Source of the DNA: Bordetella parapertussis | Lineage (GTDB): Bacteria; Pseudomonadota; Gammaproteobacteria; Burkholderiales; Burkholderiaceae_C | Direction of reading: 5' to 3' | NCBI GenBank assembly: GCA_945900685.1 | Contig: CAMDJS010000044.1 | Coordinates: 1 to 15,182 of the forward strand | Length of the DNA stretch: 15,182 bases | Part shown: positions 8,186 through 14,949 of the stretch, one piece after another | Numbering within the stretch: the first letter of the stretch is position 1 | Layout of the letters: every line of letters begins with the position of its first letter | Made by a program: the position numbers and the translations under genes | The notes under the pieces: model-generated | The model's input: the letters and a program-made list of their open reading frames with translations, nothing else | What the model was told of the DNA's origin: nothing | Database searches by the model: none

Positions 8186-8995
8186 ATGAGCACACCCCAC
8201 ATTGTTTTGAATGTCAATGGCATCGAGGTCATCTACAACCATGTGATCCTGGTGTTGAAAGGTGTGTCCTTGCAGGTGCCCGAGCGCGGCATCGTTGCAT
8301 TGCTGGGTGGCAATGGTGCGGGCAAAACCACCACCTTGCGCGCCATTTCCAACTTACTCAAAGGCGAGCGCGGCGAAGTCACCAAGGGCAGCATTGAGTT
8401 GCGTGGCGAGCGAATTGAAAACCTGACGCCTGCCGATCTGGTGCAACGCGGTGTGGTGCAAGTCATGGAAGGCCGACATTGCTTTGCGCATTTGACGATC
8501 GAAGAAAACCTGCTCACCGGCAGTTACACGCGCACCGACAAAGGCGAGATCGCCGCCAACCTTGAGAAGGTTTACAACTACTTTCCACGCCTGAAAACAC
8601 GGCGCACTTCACAAGCGGCCTACACCTCCGGCGGTGAGCAGCAAATGTGCGCCATTGGCCGCGCTTTGATGGCCAACCCGAGACTGGTGTTGCTCGACGA
8701 GCCATCCATGGGTCTGGCACCGCAAATCGTTGAAGAAGTGTTCAACATCGTGAAAGACTTGAACCAAAAAGAGCAGGTCACTTTTTTGCTAGCCGAGCAA
8801 AACACCCACATGGCGCTGCGCTATGCCGACTTCGGTTACATCATGGAGTCGGGGCGCATTGTGATGGACGGCGCAGCCGCCGACTTGGCCAGCAACGAAG
8901 ACGTGAAAGAGTTTTATTTGGGCATGGGCGGCGGTGAGCGAAAGAGCTTTAAAGACGTGAAAAGTTACAAACGACGCAAGCGCTGGCTTGCTTAA
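8186..8995 (+). CDS. livF: LIV/HAAT-family ABC transporter ATP-binding protein (LivF-like)
   Basis: A 269-residue second ATPase of the importer. Walker A is GGNGAGKT (41-48), the GVVQVMEGRHCFAHLTIEENL segment (89-109) is the LivF-type Q-loop region, the signature is TSGGEQQ (147-153), Walker B is VLLDEP (168-173), and AEQN (203-206) replaces the H-loop histidine, as is normal in LivF proteins. The C terminus carries an additional basic tail (KSYKRRKRWLA) beyond the usual LivF length of about 235 residues. It begins 26 bp after the binding-protein gene and ends 6 bp before the PaaK-like gene, so it is in the same operon. Confidence 0.93.
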   Translation: MSTPHIVLNVNGIEVIYNHVILVLKGVSLQVPERGIVALLGGNGAGKTTTLRAISNLLKGERGEVTKGSIELRGERIENLTPADLVQRGVVQVMEGRHCFAHLTIEENLLTGSYTRTDKGEIAANLEKVYNYFPRLKTRRTSQAAYTSGGEQQMCAIGRALMANPRLVLLDEPSMGLAPQIVEEVFNIVKDLNQKEQVTFLLAEQNTHMALRYADFGYIMESGRIVMDGAAADLASNEDVKEFYLGMGGGERKSFKDVKSYKRRKRWLA

Positions 8996-9001
8996 ACACC
9001 T

Positions 9002-10249
9002 ATGACTGACAGTTACGACCCCTTGGAAACACGTGACCCGGCGCAGCGTGAAGCCGCGTTGCTGCAAGCGTTGCCCAAACAGATTGCGCATGCACAACAA
9101 CACACGCCTGCTTTTGCTGGTATTTTGAAAGGCGTGAACGCTGCTTCCATCACTTCGCGTGAAGCGCTGGCGGCTTTGCCGGTCACACGTAAATACGAGT
9201 TGCTCGAGCGTCAACAAGCGCAGCGTGGCAGCGATGTGTTCGGCGGTTTTTCTGCGTTGTCTTTCGGCAAAGCCATGCCGCGCGTGTTTGCTTCTCCCGG
9301 CACGATTTACGAACCCGAGGGTACACGCGCTGACTATTGGCGCGTGGCGCGTGCTTTGTATGCCGCAGGTTTTCGCCCCGGTGAGTTGGTGCACAACTGC
9401 TTCAGCTACCACTTCACACCGGCGGGTTCCATCATGGAAAGCGGCGCGCATGCCTTGGGTTGCAGCGTGTTTCCGGGCGGTACCGGACAGACCGAGCAGC
9501 AGTTGCAAGCCATGGTTGAATTGCGCCCCGCAGGCTATTGCGGTACACCGAGCTTTTTGAAAATCATCATCGACAAAGCCGCTGAAACCCAAGTGGCGCT
9601 GCCTTCATTAAAGAAAGCGCTGGTAAGCGGTGAAGCGTTTCCGCCTTCATTGCGCGACTGGCTGGCTGAGCGCGGCGTCACGGCTTACCAGTGCTACGCC
9701 ACGGCAGACATCGGTTTGATCGCGTATGAAACCGCAGCACGCGAAGGTCTGGTGTTGGACGAAGGCGTGATTGTGGAGATCGTGCGCCCCGGCACCGGCG
9801 ACCCAGTGGCAGAGGGCGAGGTAGGCGAATTGGTGGTGACCACGCTCAACCCGGATTACCCGCTGATACGTTTCGGCACTGGCGACTTGACCGCCCTATT
9901 GCCGGGCATGTGCCCGACAGGCCGCACCAACCAACGCATCAAAGGTTGGCTGGGTCGCGCAGACCAAACCACCAAGGTGCGCGGCATGTTTGTGCATCCC
10001 GGCCAGGTTGATCAAATCGTCAAGCGTTTTGCACAAATTGGCAAAGCACGTTTGGTGATCAGCGGAGAGATGGCGCAAGACCAAATGCATTTGCATATTG
10101 AAACAGCAGACCACAACACCGAGTGGGTGACATCTGTGGAACAAGCGGTGCGCGACATCACCAAATTGCGCGCAGACATCGTCATTGCCGCGCCGGGCAG
10201 TTTGCCCAATGACGGTAAAGTGATTGAAGATGCGCGCAGTTACAAATAG
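9002..10249 (+). CDS. Phenylacetate-CoA-ligase-like (PaaK-type) AMP-binding protein with degenerate P-loop
   Basis: A 415-residue protein with the PaaK-type ANL layout. N-terminal LPVTRKYEL (59-67) matches the family's entry motif. The region that should read SSGTTGKPT is FASPGTIYEPEGT (96-108), losing the conserved TGK lysine. The flanking GGTGQTEQQLQ (159-169), PLIRFGTGDLT (287-297), KGWLGRADQTTKVRGMFVHP (314-333) and a C-terminal PNDGK (402-406) that fits the catalytic-lysine motif are kept. So the adenylate-domain core and the C-terminal lysine remain, while the ATP-phosphate loop is altered. It could be a ligase with an unusual loop, or a non-ligase relative acting on a CoA or adenylate ligand. 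It starts 6 bp after livF and its 3' end overlaps the next gene. Confidence 0.82.
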   Translation: MTDSYDPLETRDPAQREAALLQALPKQIAHAQQHTPAFAGILKGVNAASITSREALAALPVTRKYELLERQQAQRGSDVFGGFSALSFGKAMPRVFASPGTIYEPEGTRADYWRVARALYAAGFRPGELVHNCFSYHFTPAGSIMESGAHALGCSVFPGGTGQTEQQLQAMVELRPAGYCGTPSFLKIIIDKAAETQVALPSLKKALVSGEAFPPSLRDWLAERGVTAYQCYATADIGLIAYETAAREGLVLDEGVIVEIVRPGTGDPVAEGEVGELVVTTLNPDYPLIRFGTGDLTALLPGMCPTGRTNQRIKGWLGRADQTTKVRGMFVHPGQVDQIVKRFAQIGKARLVISGEMAQDQMHLHIETADHNTEWVTSVEQAVRDITKLRADIVIAAPGSLPNDGKVIEDARSYK

Positions 10250-11291
10250 CAAGCGAGCAAGCGTCGGCATTCAGCGCGGCTTGTTGCAGCAAGGCGTGAA
10301 CAAGCGCGGGCAAGATGCGCTTGTGACCTTGGCATTCGCGCTGTCGGCCGTGTGCAGCGCTTTCGCGCAAAGTTTCCCCCTCAAAGACAAAGCCGTCACC
10401 ATCATCGTGCCATTCACCGCAGGCGGGCCGACCGACCGTTTGGCGCGCGACATGGCCGAGGCTTTGCGCAAACCGCTGGGTGTGAACTCGGTGGTGGTGG
10501 AAAACATATTGGGCGCTGGTGGTGCGATCGCCACACAAAAGGTGGCACGTGCCGCACCTGACGGTCACACGATTTTGATCCACCACATCGGCATGGCCAC
10601 CATGCCCGCGCTCAACCGCAACCCCGGTTTTAAAGTAGACGCTGATTTCAGTTTTCTGGGCATGATCCACGAAGTGCCGATGAGCATCGTGGCGCGTCCC
10701 ACCATGGAAGCCAGCGACTACAAACAACTGTCTGCCTGGGTCGGTAAAAACAAAGACAAGGTGAATTTGGGTAACGCCGGTGTCGGCTCGGCTTCGCATT
10801 TGTGCGGACTGCTTTGGCAAGCCGCGATGAAAACCGAACTCGCCACCATCCCCTACAAAGGCGTGTCTATGGCCATCACCGATTTGATGGGCGGGCAAAT
10901 TGATTTGCTGTGTGACCAGACCAGCAACACCATGGCATACATTGAGGGCAAAAAAATCAAGGCCTATGCTGTCACCACGCCAAAGCGTTTGCCGCAGCCG
11001 ACATTCAGCCAATTACCCACCATGCAAGAACTCGGTGTCAAAGGTTTTCAAATCAGCATCTGGCATGGCGCCTATGGCCCCAAAGGCATGTCAGATGAAA
11101 CCCAAGCCAAATGGAATGCGGCTTTGCGTCAGGTGTTGACTGACCCTGCGTTTGTGAAAAAGCAGCAAGACTTGGGCGCGGTCATGATCACTGACAAACG
11201 CACCGAACCACAAGAACACCGCAAATTTGTACTCTCTGAAATCAACAAATGGAGCCCCATCATCAAAGCTGCTGGGGTGTATGCAGACTGA
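10230..11291 (+). CDS. Bug/TctC-family tripartite tricarboxylate transporter substrate-binding protein
   Basis: A periplasmic binding protein of the Bordetella-uptake-gene family, which binds small carboxylates. The signal sequence is GQDALVTLAFALSAVCSAFAQ with cleavage after AFA. The mature part opens with the family motif ITIIVPFTAGGPTDRLAR-like sequence, followed by VVVENILGAGGAIATQKVARAAPDGHTIL, and later IPYKGVSMAITDLMGGQIDLLCD. The start is uncertain. ATG at 10230 (353 residues) overlaps the PaaK-like gene by 20 bp, but leaves an unusually long basic region before the hydrophobic core. GTG at 10296 gives 331 residues, nearer the family norm and a standard signal peptide, though its AAGG is too close to be a good ribosome-binding site. 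No TctA or TctB membrane genes accompany it, so it is an orphan binding protein. Confidence 0.86.
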   Translation: MRAVTNSKRASVGIQRGLLQQGVNKRGQDALVTLAFALSAVCSAFAQSFPLKDKAVTIIVPFTAGGPTDRLARDMAEALRKPLGVNSVVVENILGAGGAIATQKVARAAPDGHTILIHHIGMATMPALNRNPGFKVDADFSFLGMIHEVPMSIVARPTMEASDYKQLSAWVGKNKDKVNLGNAGVGSASHLCGLLWQAAMKTELATIPYKGVSMAITDLMGGQIDLLCDQTSNTMAYIEGKKIKAYAVTTPKRLPQPTFSQLPTMQELGVKGFQISIWHGAYGPKGMSDETQAKWNAALRQVLTDPAFVKKQQDLGAVMITDKRTEPQEHRKFVLSEINKWSPIIKAAGVYAD

Positions 11292-11614
11292 TGATCAAAC
11301 TGTTTTTCATTCATCCCGACAACGTGGTGCAAGAAGCATTTGCACAAAACGGACAAACGCTGTTGAGTGCGGCGCAAGAAGCGCGTGTCGGCGGTTTTGT
11401 GGCGGAGTGCGGCGGCAACGGCACCTGTGCCACCTGCCACTGCTTTATCGAGCCTGAGCACGCCAAAGAATTGTTTGAACCCAGCGAGGAAGAAGAGGCC
11501 ATGCTGGGGTTTACGGCGATGCCGCGTGAAGACAACAGCCGCTTGGCCTGTCAAATCGTGGTTGAATATTTCATGGATGGTTTGCGGGTTTACCTGCCCG
11601 AGCGGCAAATGTAA
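11291..11614 (+). CDS. Adrenodoxin/putidaredoxin-type [2Fe-2S] ferredoxin
   Basis: A 107-residue cytoplasmic electron carrier. The cluster ligands are Cys40, Cys46, Cys49 and Cys87, spaced C-x5-C-x2-C-x37-C, the pattern of vertebrate/ISC-type ferredoxins (adrenodoxin, putidaredoxin, Fdx) rather than plant type. The motif reads AECGGNGTCATCHCF, and an acidic stretch (EPSEEEEAM, 63-71) sits where partner proteins dock in adrenodoxin. ATG at 11291 shares one base with the upstream stop (TGATG), showing coupling with the Bug gene; an earlier in-frame start would lie inside that gene. It is the last gene of the operon. It may feed a P450 or Rieske-type oxygenase encoded elsewhere, as no reductase or oxygenase is in this window. 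Confidence 0.88.
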   Translation: MIKLFFIHPDNVVQEAFAQNGQTLLSAAQEARVGGFVAECGGNGTCATCHCFIEPEHAKELFEPSEEEEAMLGFTAMPREDNSRLACQIVVEYFMDGLRVYLPERQM

Positions 11615-11626
11615 ATCGGCCAAGCC

Positions 11627-11658
11627 CAGGCAGTCACTGACGCAAACTTCACTGCCTG
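11627..11658. terminator. Possible hairpin between convergent operons
   Basis: CAGGCAGT (11627-11634) pairs perfectly with ACTGCCTG (11651-11658) across a 16-nt loop. It lies just after the ferredoxin stop and over the last codons of the convergent permease gene. No run of T follows on either strand, so it is not a classical intrinsic terminator. It may still end or stabilise transcripts at this convergent junction. Confidence 0.35.
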
Positions 11659-12416
11659 AAGCGCTTGCGTGTCAGGTGCAGCGCAATCAACCAGGCGACG
11701 ACCGCATACGCCGTCAACACACCCAAGTGCAACAGCACATCCGTGGGCCACTGGTCCATGAACAGCGGTCGCACCAATGCCACCGCTTGCGTCAGCGGCA
11801 ACACCATGGCCACCCAACGCACCGCATCAGGCAAGCTGTCAAGCGGGAAAAACACGCCGCTTAAAAACATCATGGGTGTGAGAAACAGCGTGAAGTAGTA
11901 GGTGAAAAAATCGTAGCCCTTGGCCAAAGCGTTGAAGATCAAAGCCAGACAACTGAAGGTGATACCGACGCCGAGCAAAATGGGCCAGGCCAGCAGAACT
12001 TTCCAGCTTTGCACAATGCCAAGCCCCAACATCACGCACAAAATGGCGCTGACCGTGAACACCGCTTTGAAGGCGGCCCACAGCATTTCAGCCAGCAGCA
12101 CATCGTCTAAACGCACCGGCGCATTCATGATGCCGTCCCAGGTCTTTTGCACATGCATGCGCGAGAAAGCTGAATAGAGAGCTTCAAACGTGGCTGCATT
12201 CATGGCGCTCATGCAAATCGAGCCGCTGGCCAGAAACACGATGTAAGACACCTTGTCCGCACCGAGTTGCACTTCGCCGACCAGCGCGCCCAGGCCATAA
12301 CCGAAAGCCACCAGCCACATCAAGGGCTCGGCGATGTTGGCGATCAGACTGGGAATGATCATCTTTCGCCAGACCAGAAAATTGCGCAAAAAAACGGGCC
12401 AGAATCGCAAATGCAT
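11649..12416 (-). CDS. ABC-2 type transporter permease (NodJ-like)
   Basis: A 255-residue inner-membrane permease with about six hydrophobic segments, forming an exporter with the ATPase encoded just upstream. Characteristic parts are the N-terminal FLRNFLVWRKMIIPSLIANIAEPLMWL, the loop with TWDGIMNAPVRLDDVLLAEMLWAAFK, and the ABC-2 signature region TPMMFLSGVFFPLDSLPDAVRWVAMVLPLTQAVALVRPL. This is the pattern of NodJ and related drug/polysaccharide exporters. In Burkholderiales such pairs are usually not linked to nodulation, so the substrate is unknown. ATG at 12416 overlaps the ATPase stop by one base (TGATG); a TTG one codon earlier is possible. Confidence 0.88.
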   Translation of the reverse strand: MHLRFWPVFLRNFLVWRKMIIPSLIANIAEPLMWLVAFGYGLGALVGEVQLGADKVSYIVFLASGSICMSAMNAATFEALYSAFSRMHVQKTWDGIMNAPVRLDDVLLAEMLWAAFKAVFTVSAILCVMLGLGIVQSWKVLLAWPILLGVGITFSCLALIFNALAKGYDFFTYYFTLFLTPMMFLSGVFFPLDSLPDAVRWVAMVLPLTQAVALVRPLFMDQWPTDVLLHLGVLTAYAVVAWLIALHLTRKRFRQ

Positions 12417-13342
12417 CAAGCCCCCTCGCGGATTTGCCGTCCGGTCAGTTTCAAAAACAAATCCTCCAGGTTCGCCGGGCGATGCAGACTGCGAACGCCC
12501 GGGTAAGCGGCCAGCGCTTGCAACAAGGCTTGCGCGGTTTGCGTATAGAAAAATACCGTGTCACCGCTGACCTCAACCCGTTGCGCTTGCGCGCGCAGCG
12601 GGCCGTGTGCCAGTGCTTGCGTGTCGCCGCCGTAAACCTCGACCACGTCCGGCTCAAGGTGCTCGGCAATCAGGTCGCGCGGTTTGCCCTCGGCGATCTT
12701 GCGGCCATGGTCCACCACCAGCAAGCGGTCACACAAGCGCTCGGCCTCGTCCATGAAATGCGTGGTCAGCAAAATCGATTTGCCCTGTTGCAACAACTGT
12801 TGCAAACGCTCCCACATCAAATGCCGTGCTTGCGGGTCCAGACCCGTGGTCGGTTCATCAAGTAGAAGTAACTGCGGGTCATTGACCAAGGCGCGCGCCA
12901 GACTCAATCTGCGCTTCATGCCACCAGAGAGTTCGCCGGGTTTGGCGTTCGCCTTGTGGCTCAAGGCGGCGAACTCCAGCAAACTGGGAATGCGCGCATC
13001 AATGTCGGCGCGCTTCATGCCAAAGTAGCGGCCATAGACCAAAAGGTTTTCGGCGCAGGAAAAATCGGGGTCCAGGCTGTCGAATTGGCTGACCACGCCA
13101 AGCCGTGATTTGATGGACAGCGCCTGCTTGGGCATGTCTTCACCAAAGATAGTGACGCTGCCGCTGTCAGGCGTGGTCAGCCCCAAACACATGCGAAATG
13201 TGGTGGTTTTGCCTGCACCGTTTGGGCCGATCACGCCCAGGCATTCGCCGGGAAAAAGTGAAAACGACAAGTCATCAACCACCAGGTTGCTGCCAAAGCG
13301 TTTGTTTAAGTGCTGACACTGAAGTTGAGGGGTGGTTTGCAT
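12416..13342 (-). CDS. ABC transporter ATP-binding protein (NodI-like)
   Basis: A 308-residue ATPase of an ABC-2 exporter. Walker A is GPNGAGKTT (39-47), the Q-loop region is [19 protein letters not shown] (82-100), the signature is LSGGMKRR (138-145), Walker B is LLLLDEP (158-164), and the H-loop is [15 protein letters not shown] with His195. The segment [24 protein letters not shown] is typical of NodI-like and daunorubicin-type exporters. A C-terminal domain (about 225-308) follows the nucleotide-binding domain. ATG at 13342 is chosen; a TTG seven codons upstream is less likely. It is divergent from the small lipoprotein gene across 71 bp and coupled to the NodJ-like gene. Confidence 0.9.
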   Translation of the reverse strand: MQTTPQLQCQHLNKRFGSNLVVDDLSFSLFPGECLGVIGPNGAGKTTTFRMCLGLTTPDSGSVTIFGEDMPKQALSIKSRLGVVSQFDSLDPDFSCAENLLVYGRYFGMKRADIDARIPSLLEFAALSHKANAKPGELSGGMKRRLSLARALVNDPQLLLLDEPTTGLDPQARHLMWERLQQLLQQGKSILLTTHFMDEAERLCDRLLVVDHGRKIAEGKPRDLIAEHLEPDVVEVYGGDTQALAHGPLRAQAQRVEVSGDTVFFYTQTAQALLQALAAYPGVRSLHRPANLEDLFLKLTGRQIREGA

Positions 13343-13383
13343 GCAGACTTCAAAAATTAACAACGGCTATTGTGCCTTGCGAC

Positions 13384-13395
13384 GCCTGATCAGGC
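13384..13395. repeat. 12-bp perfect palindrome between divergent genes
   Basis: GCCTGATCAGGC reads identically on both strands. It lies in the 71-bp gap between the NodI-like gene and the lipoprotein gene, 19 bp before the lipoprotein ATG. It sits between a weak TTGCGA (13377-13382) and TAGAAT (13402-13407), so it could be an operator covering a rightward promoter. No binding protein is suggested by the window. Confidence 0.4.
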
Positions 13396-13413
13396 TGTCA
13401 CTAGAATTAAGAA

Positions 13414-13608
13414 ATGAAAACCTATCGCGTTTGCCTCTGTTTGGTTTTGTTGATCACGCAAACCGCGTGCTCAGAGTTGGCCTTTTACGAGGGTATGCGT
13501 ACCGAGCAACAACGCGCCGCCGATATGAACCGGGGCAAGGCCGATCCATTGCCGCCGTTTGACAAATACAAAAAGGAAAGGGACGCCATGCAACCCGGCG
13601 GGCAATGA
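13414..13608 (+). CDS. Small lipoprotein of unknown function
   Basis: A 64-residue protein with a lipoprotein signal: MKTYR, a hydrophobic core VCLCLVLLIT, then QTAC with Cys19 as the lipidated residue. The mature chain of about 46 residues is hydrophilic and charged (YEGMRTEQQRAADMNRGKAD, then PPFDKYKKERDAM), with no known domain. The residue after the cysteine is Ser, which would favour outer-membrane sorting by the E. coli rule, though that rule may not apply here. The upstream Shine-Dalgarno is weak. A TAGAAT at 13402-13407 is only 7 bp from the ATG, so the message could have a very short or no leader. The gene ends 32 bp before tRNA-Phe. Confidence 0.68.
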   Translation: MKTYRVCLCLVLLITQTACSELAFYEGMRTEQQRAADMNRGKADPLPPFDKYKKERDAMQPGGQ

Positions 13609-13620
13609 GGATGGCTACAG

Positions 13621-13629
13621 TGGTATAGT
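13621..13629 (+). promoter_or_regulatory. Extended -10 promoter of tRNA-Phe
   Basis: TGGTATAGT combines a TATAGT -10 hexamer (13624-13629) with an upstream TGn, the extended -10 pattern. It is 11 bp before the tRNA's first base, placing a transcription start about 5 nt upstream of the mature 5' end. No good -35 is seen at the usual distance, which an extended -10 can tolerate. The site falls just after the lipoprotein stop codon. Confidence 0.5.
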
Positions 13630-13640
13630 TCTGCCCTTAC

Positions 13641-13716
13641 GGCCCGGTAGCTCAGTTGGTAGAGCAGCGGATTGAAAATCCGCGTGTCAGTGGTTCGATT
13701 CCACTCCAGGCCACCA
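13641..13716 (+). tRNA. tRNA-Phe (anticodon GAA)
   Basis: A 76-nt cloverleaf with an encoded CCA end. The D-arm reads GCTCAGTTGGTAGAGC, the anticodon stem-loop has GCGGATTGAAAATCCGC with GAA as anticodon, and the T-arm is AGTGG-TTCGATT-CCACT. The acceptor strands GGCCCGG and CCAGGCC pair at six of seven positions, leaving a C5-A68 mismatch. The discriminator is A73, as usual for tRNA-Phe. It is followed directly by a strong terminator, and no other tRNA lies next to it. Confidence 0.96.
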
Positions 13717-13724
13717 TATTCAAG

Positions 13725-13755
13725 CGCAACCTACATAAGCAGGTTGCGTTTTTTT
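13725..13755 (+). terminator. Intrinsic terminator after tRNA-Phe
   Basis: CGCAACCT (13725-13732) pairs perfectly with AGGTTGCG (13741-13748) around an 8-nt loop and is followed by seven T residues (13749-13755). It starts 9 bp after the tRNA CCA end. This is a textbook rho-independent terminator for the tRNA transcript, and for any readthrough from the lipoprotein gene. Confidence 0.88.
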
Positions 13756-13826
13756 GGTACGAACGAAACACGGTTTCTTCTGATGTACTTATTGGCATGC
13801 GTCCTTTCTTGGGTTGATTGTCAGAT

Positions 13827-14408
13827 TCAAATTAATTGCAATGCTTGCCCTAAGAACGCCGCGGTTTGAATCAACCCGTTACGCTCCATTGCATCAACAA
13901 ACTTCTCAGGTGTAAAAGCTGGATTTTTGAGTCGAGCACGCATGACTTTGAATGCTGGCAGAACAACTAAAGGTTCGAGTTCTAGTTGCTGGAGCAGGAA
14001 CTCATCGGGATGCAGAGCGGCGATCCCAAGTGGATCAAGGACTGAGGCAGGGAAGTGTTTGATATTTATGGTCACTATGCAGCCAGCATGTCCAGCGATC
14101 GCTGCTGCCAGAACGTGCCGATCGTTCACATCAGGAAGGGAAAGACAGGGTTCAATAAGTTTCCAGCCATCTTCAGTCACTTCCCAGTCGGGGCAGGCGT
14201 CATGCATTAAGTCACGTCGTGGATGGAAGTCAGACTCAGGGCGCTTTCTGTTTTTGGCCAGATTTTTAATCCATTCATCATCAATCGCGTTGGACCATTT
14301 CGCCGCATAAATTCCTGTCGCTGCGACCTCCATCAGCGCATCTGAAATAGCGACCGAATACAAAACGTTGGCGTCTAGAAGCGCGGTGTATCGGTTGTGT
14401 CCAGCCAT
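13827..14408 (-). CDS. PIN-domain ribonuclease toxin (VapC-like, PIN_3 type)
   Basis: A 193-residue protein with an N-terminal PIN nuclease domain, expected to be a Mg2+-dependent endoribonuclease that blocks translation when free. Putative metal-binding acidic residues are Asp12 in LLDANVLYS, Glu45 in AIDDEWIKNL, and Asp93/Asp96 in LPDVNDRHVLAAAI. The fourth segment IVTINIKHFP (111-120) has Asn115 where many PIN domains have Asp, which is normal for the PIN_3 group (COG1569-like). A C-terminal extension of about 60 residues (FTPEKFVDAMERNGL) resembles that group and is absent from short VapC toxins. The ATG at 14408 is 12 bp after the antitoxin stop, with no clear Shine-Dalgarno, so coupled translation is likely. 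Confidence 0.85.
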   Translation of the reverse strand: MAGHNRYTALLDANVLYSVAISDALMEVAATGIYAAKWSNAIDDEWIKNLAKNRKRPESDFHPRRDLMHDACPDWEVTEDGWKLIEPCLSLPDVNDRHVLAAAIAGHAGCIVTINIKHFPASVLDPLGIAALHPDEFLLQQLELEPLVVLPAFKVMRARLKNPAFTPEKFVDAMERNGLIQTAAFLGQALQLI

Positions 14409-14420
14409 GGATGTGTCTGA

Positions 14421-14891
14421 TTAATAGTCGAGTCCGAGTTCACGTGCGTTGTCTGCCTTCTTATCGAGGGCTTCTTGTTGTCTGACCCGCATGGCTTTTG
14501 CGTAGTCCATCAAGTCAGAAAATCTGATGCGACGGTGTGTGCCAACCATGCGATATATCAGCCTGCCGGCTTCGATTTCTTTGATGACAAAAGGGCGCGA
14601 GACATTCAAAAAATTGGCAGCTTCTACCGTGCTGAGCTCCTGCTTTTCCGGCACAAGCATGATCGGTTGGTGGCGAGCCATCAGTCCAAGTGTTTGCCCG
14701 AGAACACGCAAAACTTGTGGTGGAACTTGTACGCTTGGGCTTGAGCCGTCATCACTTTCAATCGTGATGGTTGCTGCACGCGAGTGATCGAGGCAAGCCA
14801 TGATCATTCGTTCCGCCGTCTTTACCATTTCTGTTTCGCTCTCGTTTAAAGGTGGTGGAATCAGTCTGTCCCTGTCGATGGTTGTGCTCAT
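14421..14891 (-). CDS. Excisionase-type helix-turn-helix antitoxin
   Basis: A 156-residue DNA-binding protein, first gene of the toxin-antitoxin pair. The excisionase/MerR-like HTH is at about 86-130: LSTVEAANFLNVSRPFVIKE, then RLIYRMVGTHRRIRFSDLMDY, matching the HTH_17 pattern. The N-terminal 80 residues are not a known fold. The charged C-terminal tail (RVRQQEALDKKADNARELGL) probably wraps the toxin. This order, HTH protein then PIN_3 toxin, recurs as a toxin-antitoxin module, where the HTH protein also represses its own promoter. An AGAGAG-type ribosome-binding site precedes the ATG at 14891. The pair follows tRNA-Phe and abuts an insertion sequence. Confidence 0.82.
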   Translation of the reverse strand: MSTTIDRDRLIPPPLNESETEMVKTAERMIMACLDHSRAATITIESDDGSSPSVQVPPQVLRVLGQTLGLMARHQPIMLVPEKQELSTVEAANFLNVSRPFVIKEIEAGRLIYRMVGTHRRIRFSDLMDYAKAMRVRQQEALDKKADNARELGLDY

Positions 14892-14949
14892 GTTGCTCTC
14901 TTGTGGTGTTTAGTATTAATAAATTTCTTGATTTACGTTGGCACACGCT

